Assembly: GCA_902729315.2 (NCBI GenBank)
Contig: LR746270.1
Span: 5,883,221 to 5,947,220 of the forward strand
Reading direction: 5' to 3'
Origin: Spirodela intermedia
Lineage: Eukaryota; Streptophyta; Magnoliopsida; Alismatales; Araceae
DNA length: 64,000 nucleotides
The translations under genes were made by a program, and so were the position numbers. Each line of letters opens with the position of its first letter. The first letter of the stretch is position 1. Of this stretch, positions 27,730 to 40,000 are shown in pieces. The notes under the pieces were generated by a model. The model saw nothing but the letters and a program-made list of their open reading frames with translations, made no database searches and was not told the origin of the DNA.

Positions 27730-27759
27730 ATGAGTAAAGGAAGGGAGGTGGAGGCATGA
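27730..27759 (+). promoter_or_regulatory. Upstream ORF overlapping the LBD start codon
   Basis: A nine-codon upstream frame (MSKGREVEA) starts at 27730, and its TGA stop at 27757-27759 overlaps the presumed LBD ATG at 27756-27758 as ATGA. Such an overlap can reduce or couple initiation at the main start. It matters only if the leader begins upstream of 27730, which is not proven. Confidence 0.45.
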
Positions 27760-28773
27760 GTAGGGTCAGCAACAGCGTAGGTACCGCCTCGCCCCCTGTG
27801 GCAGCGGTAGTGGAGGCGGAGGCGGTGGCGGCGGCGTGGGTGGCGGAGGAGGCGGGGAGGGCCCTGTGGGGCGTGCAAGTTCCTGAGGCGGAAGTGCGTG
27901 ACCGGGTGCGTATTCGCTCCCTACTTTAACTCCGCGCAGGGGCGGCGCACTTCTCGGCGGTGCACAAGGTCTTCGGCGCTAGCAACGTGTCCAAGCTTCT
28001 CCGGCTCATCCCTCCCTACAAGCGCCTCGACGCCGTCGTCACCATCTGCTACGAGGCCCAGCTCCGCATCCGCGACCCTGTCTACGGCTGCGTCGGCCGC
28101 ATCCTCTCTCTCCAACAACAGGCAAATCCGTTCCTCCATTTAGAGAGAGAGAGAGAGCGAACTTGATCTTGGCCAATATAAGATTTTATGGCAATTGTCA
28201 GTTAAGTGAGGCGTGCCTCCGGCAGCTGAGAATTTTGTTATCGTGCAGGTGGCGAATCTGCAGGCGGAGCTGTCTTGCCTGCAGACATACCAGGCACCGC
28301 AAGAGCCGCCGCCGGCAACACACCCTCTGCCGTCTCTCCCTCAAACGTCCACGGCGGCCTTCTCCATTGCGGAGTTTCCGCTCGCGTCCTTCCTGCCGGC
28401 CACGTTTGACCTGTCGACGCTCTTCGATCCCCGTTACTCCTCCCATGGCCGCCCCGCTGCAGCAGCAGCAACTGGATCTCCGGCAACTCGGTGCCAGCGG
28501 AGGGGAGGGCTCACAGATAACAACCAAGGCGGAGGAGGTATGCGGGCGCTGGAGAAGGAGCTCATGGAGAGGTACAGCTCGGCTTCCGCCGAGCAGCCCC
28601 TTTCAAATGACATGGGAGTAATCCCCATGACTCCTTGTTATCCCACAATCCTGGAAGAACGTCATGAAAAGAAACTGATCATTCGGTCATCGATCGTCTT
28701 ATTTCAACCTTGTCTTGTTAATGGATTTGGTCGATCTCCTCCCGTTTACATAAAAATTCTACATGATAAATGA
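27756..28773 (+). CDS. LBD: LOB-domain transcription factor, LBD18/LBD30-like, frame-damaged
   Basis: LBD proteins are plant-specific nuclear regulators of lateral organ, root and vascular development. Exon 1 (27756-28121) encodes a Gly/Ser-rich N-terminus and the LOB domain. It shows the CX2CX6CX3C block [15 protein letters not shown], the GAS block ending [18 protein letters not shown], and IRDPVYGC. Exon 2 (from 28249) completes the leucine-zipper-like part [15 protein letters not shown] and a Pro-rich tail. The intron 28122-28248 has a GC donor (CAG|GCAAAT) and a normal CAG acceptor. Three single-base frame breaks in exon 1 lie at the C-run near 27796, the G-run 27854-27857 and the G-run 27939-27942 (between AQG and AAHF). 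Exon 2 also leaves and re-enters frame around 28450-28530. The sequence on each side is conserved, so consensus error is likelier than decay. The true stop is uncertain. Confidence 0.85.
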
Positions 28774-30570
28774 GTTACTACTTTGCCCAACTATAATCTT
28801 GATTTCCAATGCGAATGGATGGATATTTAACACTATAGACCCAGATGAAGCGCCAGTTTCAAATAGGAATAGCATCCTAACACACAGATCAACTATCAGG
28901 ATTTTACATGAGAAACAGTTCTGGTTGTTTTGACCAATTATTCCACCCTTATAAAAAATATGATAATGGAATGTTAAATCCACGTTAATGAATTTGATCA
29001 GATTAGTTTAATTAAAGATAATATCTTACTTTGCTTGAGCTCATCCATCTCTCTCTCTTGATGCCTCCAAACTACGGTGTAGCCTATTCTATTTCACCAG
29101 ATGGCAGCTCACAATAATTAAGCTCAAGCCCACCACGATTTACTATCCTCATAAGAGTGGATAAGGTGAGAATGATGTTACTCTACGGTTTACAAGAAAG
29201 TTGTTTTGAGATTTTTGGCTACTACTTGTGAAAGGATTATGAAGAAATTTGTATCTATGTTACTATGGTTGAAGGATGATTATCGTTTCAAAACCCACAT
29301 ATCATTTAATTTCAATATGATTTTAATATGGTGGTTTTTAATTTAACTCGACAAAGTGAGTTTGGTTATTTGAAACAAATAAAATTAAATGTAATATAGA
29401 AATGGGATTAATTTTATGAATAATGAATGTAATATTTTATAATTGAATTAGGATTTTTAATATAGGTAATGCTTATTGATTATGTGAAAAAATATATTTC
29501 ACATGATGATGTCTCTAATTCCTCCTTTATGGTTTTCTTCCTATAGCCAAAGTTTCTACGACAACAAGAATTTCAATATTTCAGTCTTCATCATATTAAT
29601 TACGAAAAAGATATAAAATATAATATTGCAAGAAGTGTATTTATTGTATTAGATGCTTTATTTACTTCTTAAGGAGGTTAGATTCGATAGCCAACAAAAT
29701 AATTTTTTGTTTTGATTGATTATTTTATTAACAATATGATAAGTTAAATTATCTTGGCCTTTGATCTCCACTGCCTTCACCCCTCTATGTTCCAAGAGTT
29801 TGAGACAACCATACTTATTGTATGAGTTGTTGAGGTGATCCCATGTTACTATGAAGTTTATGTGATAAAATAGTAGATTGGCTTTGAAAAGTTTGCATAA
29901 TGTTGCCAAATTAATTTGTGTTCAATGATTACCTTTCAATAGATTTGGAATCATAATATCAGCAAGGGAAGATCGTCCATAAAGCCATAAGAGCTTCACA
30001 TTCTTTGAGACGGCATTCCAAATGTAGAAATATTAATGACTTAAATCATACAAAAATTAGACATTTCATAACTAGAATCATTAATACTTTATGGGTATAT
30101 TTTGGCGTTAATTTCAGCGAGAGAGAGAGAGAGAGGAGGAGAGGAGATGAAAAAGGAACGTAGTATTCAGTGGTATATGCTAGTCAATGTCTTAAATTCA
30201 AGAATCATTGCGCATTATTGACAAATAATTTTAATATATTTGTATTAAAACATAACTCAAGGTTTCTATTATTATAAAAGTAGTTGGCTTCGGATTTTGA
30301 AAGTAAAAAATCACCCATAAATAAATGATATAAAATATATTTATGTTATATTATGTATATCAATAGTTTCCAATGCCCAAGAATTATTCAGGGTGACACT
30401 TAGAACTCCGCCTTTGTTCTAACCTGGTTATTTTGCGGTCTATTAGCGAGACGAAACCACGCCCGGCCCAAAAGTGTCGCCATCCGGTCAGTTCACGCTT
30501 CGCGTTCCGATGGTCCTCTAGACCCCCACCGACAGGGCGGGTCCACCTATTGGCTCCAGCAATTTCCTGG
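28774..30570. other. AT-rich intergenic region
   Basis: No gene recognised. Mostly A/T-rich sequence with a GA run at about 30118-30136. Minus-strand frames here (for example 29658-29909) are short and domain-free. Confidence 0.5.
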
Positions 30571-30575
30571 GTCCA

Positions 30576-30593
30576 CACGTGCCTTCCCACGTG
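30576..30593. promoter_or_regulatory. Pair of G-boxes upstream of BIG
   Basis: Two palindromic CACGTG hexamers lie at 30576-30581 and 30588-30593, with starts 12 bp apart, about 430-445 bp before the BIG start codon. CACGTG is bound by plant bZIP and bHLH factors, and paired ACGT cores are typical of ABA-responsive modules. Function here is inferred only from sequence. Confidence 0.45.
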
Positions 30594-31020
30594 AATATAG
30601 ACTCTGCATCACCGTTGTTTAGCCGCCTGGAATAATTACAATAATCCGATGATACTTAATGAATTACTAAAAATGACCTTATAGTATGTTATTTGTTGAA
30701 GTATCCGGCTTGTACGATCCTTATCTCGGTGCTCGTTGGATGAGAATCAAGCGGAAGAGAATCCATCGATTAACGAAAAATCGCTGGCACCGGATCTGGG
30801 TGGTAAACTCACCCCATGCCAGACCAGACCAGCCCAGGCCAGTCCAGTCCATTCCACTCTCTTCCCTCCTCGTCGCGGAAGGAAGCCGCTGTCCCCAACC
30901 CCCACACCAACACCCACACACACACATCGCCCTCGTCTCCGGCCGTTAGCCGGCGGATCTGGTGGCCCAAGCCCTCGCCTGCGCGTAGTGGCCGACGGTA
31001 GCGCTCCTCCGCCGCCGGGA

Positions 31021-34000
31021 ATGGCTTCCGCGGAAGCCGATTCCCGGCTGAACCAGGTGGTGATCCCCGCCCTCGAGAAGATCGTGAAGAACGCATCGTG
31101 GAGGAAGCACTCCAAGCTCGCTCAACAGTGCAAGGCATTGATCGAGAAATTCCCTGGTCCTTCCTCCCAAGATGCGGCTCCTGCCGACGCCCCTTCGTCC
31201 CCGGACGCCCACGCCTCGATCCCCGGCCCCATAGATTGTGGCGGCGGGGAGTACTCGCTGGCGGATGCAGAGGCCATACTCGGTCCCCTCATATCAGCCT
31301 GTGCCTCTGGTTTCCTGAAGATCGCCGATCCCGCGCTCGACTGCCTTCAGAGGCTCATCGCGCATGGCTACCTACGCGGGGAGGCGGACACTTCTTCCGG
31401 CGGCCCCGACGCCAAGATCCTCGTCCAGCTGATCGAGGCCATTTGCAAGTGCCGTGAACTAGGCGATGACGCCGTCGAGCTCCTCGTGCTGAAGACCCTG
31501 CTTTCGGCCGTCACGTCTACCTCCCTTCGCATCCACGGTGACAGCCTCCTACAGATTGTACGAACATGTTATGATGTTTACCTGGAGAGCAAGAATTCTG
31601 TCAACCAGACGACCGCCAAAGCCTCTCTGATCCAGATGCTTGTCATTGTGTTCCGTCGGATGGAGGCGGACTCGTCGACGGTGCCGGTCCAGCCAATCGT
31701 AGTTGCTGAGCTGATGGAGCCCGGTGACAAAACAGGTGTGGCCGATCCAAACATGATTCAGTTCGTGCAGGGCTTCATCACCAAGATTATAAATGACATT
31801 GACGTGGTGCTGAATCCTTCTACACCCTCGGGCAAGTCAGTGATCGTCCATGACGGGGCGTTCGAATCCACTGCGGGCGAAGCTACTAACCCAGCAGATT
31901 TGCTTGATTCGACGGACAAGGACATGCTGGATGCTAGGTACTGGGAAATCAACATGTATAAGACGGCATTAGAGGGCAGGAAGGGTGAACTTGGAGCTGA
32001 TGGTGAGGGAGATCGGGAGGACGATTTGGAGATTCAGATTAGCAACAAACTTAGAAGGGATGCGTTTCTAGTTTTCCGGGCGCTGTGCAAACTTTCGATG
32101 AAGACTCCGCCCAAGGAAGCGTCAGCTGATCCCAATCTTATGCGTGGGAAGATTGTGGCCCTGGAACTTCTCAAGATTCTGCTTGAAAATGCTGGAGCTA
32201 TATTCAGGACGAGCGATAGGTGCGTCCTCCCTTCTCTATCTATGTGTTGACAAATGATAGACTGTTTGTGATCATTTCTCTTCTCTTATTATTCCATGCT
32301 CGGAATCATATTTCCATCTATTTCTCTCTCATGATCATTTCACTTTGCTGATTAATATAAAGAAATATGTCCTTCGTAGTTTTTGAGATTGATTTTATTG
32401 ATCTTAAAAATGATGCTACGAAGTGCACAGAGCGAAATCATTTTTCTTCTGTTGATGATCAGAAAGTGGCAAACCTGCATTTTGCCAAATTTTGAGTCCC
32501 TTCTGAAAATTGGTATCATTGAAAAGGTTGTAACAGGAAAAATATTTCCTTGCTCCTCGCCTAATATATTGTAGTCTGCCTGTGTAATTGTTTTAAGTGC
32601 TCTAAGCAAGGAAAGGAAAAAGAGAAGAAATGAGGCTAATTAGAAAGATATATTGAAATAAAATTTCTTCAGCTGCAGATAGCGGAGGGATTCATTTGAT
32701 TGGAGCTGGAAAACGCCATTTTCTCTTTGACAGATTGTTCACGAATATTTTCAGCCGTATACTAAGGAGTTCTTCTGAGCAGTGTCGAAAATTGTTACTT
32801 TATTAAAATTAAAGAGAAGATTTGATGAATAAAACTCTTGGCTGGGTCCACAGTCCACGTAGTGCAATAATTCAATCTCTGGCACCTATGTCTTTGTTAG
32901 GTTTATCTGATATGCCTCAACGATATATAGCTCTGGGAAACATGGTATTAGGTTGTAGCTGTCGATAAAGGAGTCTCACAGAAGTGTAAGGAACACCAAA
33001 GGATTTCCACTCACCGCTTCTTGCATCCTTACGTCCAATATTTGATGGAAAGCGTCGTCTTCTTTGTTCTCCTTGAGTTTAGCTTTTTGTTTTGGATCAA
33101 GTTCTCTTTTCTACATTATTAGCATACCTGAAATGAACTTTTTCAAGCCATTTATTTTATCGTTAACTTCATTATTATTTTTCTTCTGAGATGCAGCAGA
33201 AGACGTTGGTCCTTTCCGTCTGAATCTCAGATTCAACTGTCTTGTTCTAAATTTTCTATCAGTTTATGTTCGTTACTGGAAAGGAGATAATTGTTGGCTG
33301 CCTTTCTCTTTACATATCAAAGAATTCCTTTGTCCAACATTCCCAGAACCTGCTTTTCTGTAGTTTTGTTATGTTATCGTTCTCGTTAACATGTGATATC
33401 AAGATATAATGGACTATATTAGAAATAAACAAAGTCGGCTGACTCAGACAAGGGTTCCTCCTTGGAAAGCCTGAAAACTGGAGTAGTCTGATCCTCCCTT
33501 TTCTTCTGTGGGATGAACGGAAAATATGACCATAAAAACTTTTTATTTATTTTAAGAATCATTTTAAAATGGTAAAATGTAGCATTGTCTACGTAACATC
33601 AATGTATGTGCTGCATAAGGATAAACTCAGGGAGAATTTGTATGAGCAACTTAGCGGGACGAATGGAGATGTTTCTGCATGATATATGGAAGAGGGAAAT
33701 AAATATATAAAAGATCTACGTCTTCAAGTGTGGTAATTTTGAAGATGGATCAAAGATAATGAACTCAGTGGTATTGAACATTTTTAATTGGGAGTACGCC
33801 CAGACAGGTCAATAGTGAACTCATGGAGGTGAATATTTTTAATGGTATGTATACCTGGACTAGGCTTCAAGAAAACTAGTCTAACCCAAAATGAGCCAGT
33901 TCTTGGCTTAATTATTAATAAAATAAACTTGACGATTAAATAGATAAAAGAGCTTATGGTTGCAAGCATAGAGATGGTGAAAGACATTTTTGTTGTTTAG

Positions 34001-37000
34001 GTCTTACAAATTCTTGATGACCTCCTTTCTGTCAAACACCTCAACTCCATGTTTCTTACCCGCAACGTGGAAACAGGTACAGGGGTGGCCTTGTTCTGAC
34101 TAGGATTCGTGCAGAATTAGTGTTATGAAGTTGTGTGCAAAAAGTTGATTTAGGTACCAAAAGTATGATTAGGGAGGGATTGATCAATGCTTGAGTACTA
34201 TGGATTTCATGAAAATAAATCATCTGGGCCATAAATTGCATATCCACTTCAAGTTTTGTGAGATCTTGGAGCCCATAAAAGATGCCTCCTATTTATGTCT
34301 CTTTATTTTTGCTAGGACGGATGGAATTCGGAGCTTAATTGCTTGGGTTTAAAAATCAAACCTCAAATAAAGTAAATGGTGCTGTAGGTTTGACACCGTT
34401 TAGATTGTCAGTCTGATACCAGAACGGAGGGTTGTATGGAAGACCAAAGCACTCCTATCTGGAGGAAGGTCCTTTCTTGCGAGGGTGGGTAAATTCTGCT
34501 CGCTATGTGGTTATGGTTGCTGCGGGAGGCAGAGATTCAGACAAAATATATCAAGGCCATGTACACAAAAATGGAAACAAATGGTATTCGGCCTTAAATA
34601 TCTGGTCGCTTAAGTTAAAGTTACTGTTTGTGAAACGTTCTGAAACAATTATTCCTTGTTTGTAAACAAGGGCATACATTTGATGTTTTGGGAAAGTAGA
34701 GGTATGATATTTGCCAAGACCTTTCCTAGACATCACGATTGAAGGAAAAAAATCAGGACTATTTACATACCATGGGTTTAGAAGATCTCTTGCTTGCAGG
34801 ACAATGAAGCATTCGTTTTATTGTTAGCAGGAGCTGTTAGACATTATGTTAAACATGGAGTTAGAGGACATTCAGAAATGGAAACTAGACTTCAAAGGCA
34901 TTTGGTTAGCATCATTTTGAAGGACTTAAATGATGTAGGACATAGTCAAGTGGAAAAGTTTAGTGCAGATGAAGGACCTCTTTGTCCAGGTCTTGCTTTT
35001 TAGGTAGAAACTGTTCACAAAAGACTGTGAGTTTGTAATAAACTCAGCAAAATTCCTCACAATCTCAGTATCTGTTGCATTTTCTACTGTCAGACTGAGA
35101 GTTTGATCATTATTTGTGAACTGCACGTTTCTGATCTATCTCAAGATTTATTTTTAGATTACGAAGTTCCTACAGAGAAATGCTGATGGCATGCTTAAAA
35201 TGCTGATTTATAGGGATAATAGTTTTTAAACGACTTGCAAAGAGGCTCATATTGATTATTGGGATAATGAAAAGGGCAAAAGGAATAGACTGGGATTCTA
35301 GTTGCATTTCTGTCAGCCTCTCCTGTGAATGTTGCTGCCATTTCATATTCATCCACACAAAGATTATCTCAGCATTTGGCATAACTTGTCTTTTCTACAT
35401 TGCGTGTTCCATCAACTTTGTTTTTGTTATGTTTCACTTTGGTTTTGATCATGTATCTGTGTTTTGTGGTTTTTACATTTATGCAGGTTTTGGGTGCCAT
35501 CAAGCAGTATCTTTGTTTATCACTTCTGAAGAACAGTGCTTCCACTCTTATAATTGTTTTCAGCTTTCTTGCTCCATTTTCATGAGTCTAGTTTCGAGAT
35601 TTAGACCTGGACTCAAAGCTGAGATTGGGGTGTTCTTCCAATGATCGTCCTCAGAGTTTTGGAAAACGTTTCTCAGCCTAATTTTCAGCAGAAGATGATT
35701 GTTCTTCGGTTTTGGATAAATTATGCGTTGATTCACAGATTTTGGTTGACATTTTCATCAACTATGATTGTGATGTCAATTCATCCAATATTTTCGAGAG
35801 GTACTGTTCTCCGATTCATTACCTAATTTCAATTTCAACTTTTAAAATATTTATGCAGTCATCTGCATATATGCATTATATATGTCCTCATCACATCACA
35901 ATAAATTTTCTGATCAACTTTGGATCAGGATGGTCACTGGGTTGCTGAAAACAGCTCAAGGTGTGCCACCAGGTGTCACCACTACACTTTTGCCTCCTCA
36001 GGATGCAACCATGAAACTTGAAGCAATGATGTGTTTGGTGGCCATCTTGAGATCAATGGGGATTGGATGAATAAACAGTTACGTATACCAGATTCTGACT
36101 CTCCTAAAGGTCAGAAGCAACAGAGAACAATTCTGAGAATGGAATTGATATTCCCATTCCTGATGGCAAAGTGGAGGAGCCATCTGAAGCAGTCGATTCT
36201 CATCCTGAACCTGGAAATGGAACCACCGAATCTGTTTCTTTTGAGCAACGTCGGGCTTACAAGCTTGAGCTTCAGGTGCTTTGTGTTCCACCTTTTCATA
36301 TAAGCAAATGATCACTTGCTGAAGATGTATATCTAGATATTACTTTGCTTATTTACTTTAATTGAATCTCGTTTTACAGGAAGGTATATCACTCTTTAAT
36401 CAGAAACCTAAGAAGGGAATTGAATTTCTAATTAAATCACGGAAAGTTGGTGAGACACCAGAAGAAATAGCTGCTTTCCTAAAAGATGCATCTGGTTTGA
36501 ACAAGACCTTAATTGGTGATTACCTGGGAGAGAGGGAAGAACTATCCCTGAAGGTCATGCATGCCTATGTTGATTCATTTGATTTCCAAGGGAAGGAGTT
36601 TGATGAAGCAATAAGGGCCTTCTTGCAAGACTTCCGTTTGCCTGGGGAAGCGCAGAAGATTGATCGCATTATGGAGAAATTTGCTGAACGTTATTGCAAA
36701 TGTAATCCAAAAGCTTTCCGTAGTGCAGACACAGCATATGTCCTTGCGTACTCTGTTATTTTGCTCAACACTGATGCCCACAATCCAATGGTCAAGAACA
36801 AGGTTGGCTCTTTTTCATTAACTTCCTTTTAAATTCTATTGGATACTACGTATAAACTTTATTTGCTGATGCAGATGTCTCCAGATGATTTTGTAAGGAA
36901 CAATCGTGGAATTGATGATGGTAATGATCTAACTGAAGAATATTTGAGATCCCTCTTTGAACGGATTTCAAGGAATGAAATCAAGATGAAAGAAGATGAT

Positions 37001-40000
37001 CTAGCTGCTGTACACAAACAAACTACAAATTCCAACCGAATCCTGGGATTGGATAGCATCCTAAATATTGTAGTACGTAAGAGGAGAAGATAAATCAGAA
37101 ACCAGTGATGACTATATCCGGCATATGCAAGAGCAGTTCAAGGAAAAGGCTCGAAAATCTGAGTAAGCTTGTTTGTCTTGTTTTAGAGCACATTTGCTAT
37201 CCTACACAGGAATTTGGTTGTGAGAGAACTAAGATATCTCAGACGTTGTTGCTAACTTTCTTGTTTTGACGTCTTAAAATTTGTTAGGATAGGCTATCAA
37301 AAGGAGGGCTCAGATCTGCGGGCATTCTAGCCTAGCTTTATGTGCTCAAATTCCATAAGTAGTAACGTTTTTAAATTGACCAAAAATTAGACCAATGTTA
37401 AGGACTGAATTATTTGTGGTATTGATAACAATAATCGAGCAATGTTATAGACTGAAATGACCGAAATGTTCTTTTATTTTTATCGACATGACAAAATCAA
37501 TTTTGAAAAAATAAAAGCGTTATAATTACTAATTTTTGTTAATGAGAAAAAATTAGACCAGTGTTGGGAACTTAATTGACTGAAATATGTTAAAACTTTT
37601 TAAGGGCATAGAAAAACCGATAGTGTGAACAAATTTGTTGAAAGCATTCTATAAATGATAATTTTTGATATTGTTGGGGGCTGAACTGAAATAATTTCAT
37701 ATTTTATCTTGATTTTAAGGACATGAAAAATCACTATTGTTGGGTGCAAACTGATCCAAAATTTTCTTTTATGGTTTTTGTATGACAAAGTTTTAGACCT
37801 ATGTTTGGGACGATTGATGGGAAAAAATTAATTTGACTTTTATGGACATGAACATGTGCCAATGTTAGGCATAAATCGGTTGTGCTTTTTCATGCTCTTA
37901 AAATGGAATGCAAATATTTGAGTCATTTGACTCTGGTATTAGTGATCTCCGAAGTAAACTCAAAGTATTTTGTGTTTTTTCCTGCTTAATCTAATGCGCA
38001 TGGCCTTCATCTTGTTTGACAACTTGTACCCTGATAATAAGAGGATTATTCTGAAACAGTTTTCAACTGTCGGTCACTGATTGCCTGCTGATGTTGATAA
38101 TAACTATTTTCAAATATAACGTTGTTACATTTGGGTAGATAATTATGCTATCTCGTCCGTGAGACTATTTGTATATCCTTTCGGTTGTTTTTGTTTCCAA
38201 AGTATGAATTAATAAGAGTTAAATCAGGCTATTTAGGCCTATGTCCTTCTCGAAGACTGGTTATAAATGGGCTTCCTGATTAACTCTTTTTCCAACCGGA
38301 CAGCTGACAGTCTGGATTTCAGTCCTATAGATCATTCAAAAATTGTAAATATTTGCAAACTTTGACCATCATTCATCGTAATTATGTTTTCTTTGGTGAA
38401 TTCTAGATCGGCCTATTATGCTGCAACGGATGTTGTCATTCTGAGGTTTATGATTGAAGTATGCTGGGCTCCAATGCTGGCAGCCTTCAGTGTTCCAGTA
38501 GAACAGAATGATGATGAAGTGATATTATCCCACTGCCTTGAAGGGTTCCGCAGCGCGATTCATGTCACTGCTGTTATGTCCATGAAAACTCATAGGGATG
38601 CTTTCCTCACTTCACTAGCAAAGTTTACATCCCTCCATTCAGCTGCAGACATCAAACAAAAGAATATCGATGCCATCAAGGTCTGCATTAAGGACAGTAG
38701 GAATTATCCTTAATTATTTTTTATCTAATGATTGGTTATTCATTTCCATTCTTTGATATTGTCCACTTGATCTTGGTTCCATGCTTTAAGTTCATACCTT
38801 TTATTTGCATCATGATCTGCTTCGGAGTTCACGTCATCATTCATACTCAAAGTTATCCGTATTATTTAAGTGTTTTTGGATTCTGTCATATCATATCTTT
38901 CTGGAATATGTGAATGTCCGTATATTTCATTTGTTAACTGCTGAAAAGTATCCACATTTAATTTATGATTCTAGTATGTCATTTTTCCTATAAATGATAA
39001 TTATGGATCGACTGTCATATTCACACACAAACAAGTGCATGCGCCACATCTGTCTCCTGCCATTGTCAGTTAGTAAGGATGATGCTTATGACTCCACACT
39101 TCCATTACTTGCATCAGACGTGCCCATAGGCTTAACTTGTAGTATCCCAACATCTTCGACAGTGCTATTGCCCTTGATATTCTTGACCTGTCTGCTATCA
39201 ACTCTTGGCTAGCAGGGTCATAAATGGTCACATGCCCTCTTGCATCTACAACGAGTCTTCCATCAACTATGTTCCTTTTTCCCTATTGCATTGGTTCACT
39301 GCCCATATCTATGTCAAAAATGATGCAATAACTCTTGTAGTAGCATAATGCGTATGTGCCATAAGCTTGGATCATTGTTTATTGTATTAATATATGTTCA
39401 GCCTAAAAATAAAATAAATCTAATATTTCAGAATAAGAAATTAATATATGCTTTAAATTTTAATTTTAAAATAAATTAATACCTACTTTACTTAGATCCT
39501 AAAAGCATTTAAAAAAAGTATAAAAAGTAGTTCACTGACCCGATCATGGCAAGAGACATCTTTTAACGTCTCTCTGGTGTTGCTGTATCGTCAGAGATTT
39601 TGCTAAGTGATGGAAAACATGTACAAGTCCCCAAGCCAAGTCTGGGTAAAAGCTTTCTTCACTGGATTGGCTTGGCTACAAAGGCAATTGACAAATAGGA
39701 GCAAAATTCAATTCCCGTTTAGAAAATGATCACTGTGAGTTAGTGTGAGCATGCTCGAAGGCTGTTGTTTCTCTTCGATTTCTCCTTTGTCACCAACTAA
39801 AGCAAAAAAGAAAATTACTTTCTGATTGATATGTAGCTACAAGAAGTCCTTGGAGCGCAATGCTCCACGTGGTACCAAACTTGACGTGAGAAACCAAAAC
39901 TCATGTCTATTATATCTCACACTTTAGTTTATGGGGAAGAGCATATTCTAATTCTCAAACAAGTAAATATGACTCGTTCTAACTCTTTTAAATTTGTAAG

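Noticed and set aside
30736-31020. N-terminal extension of BIG
   Set aside because: The frame is open upstream but has no ATG before 31021, and family proteins begin at the [10 protein letters not shown] motif.
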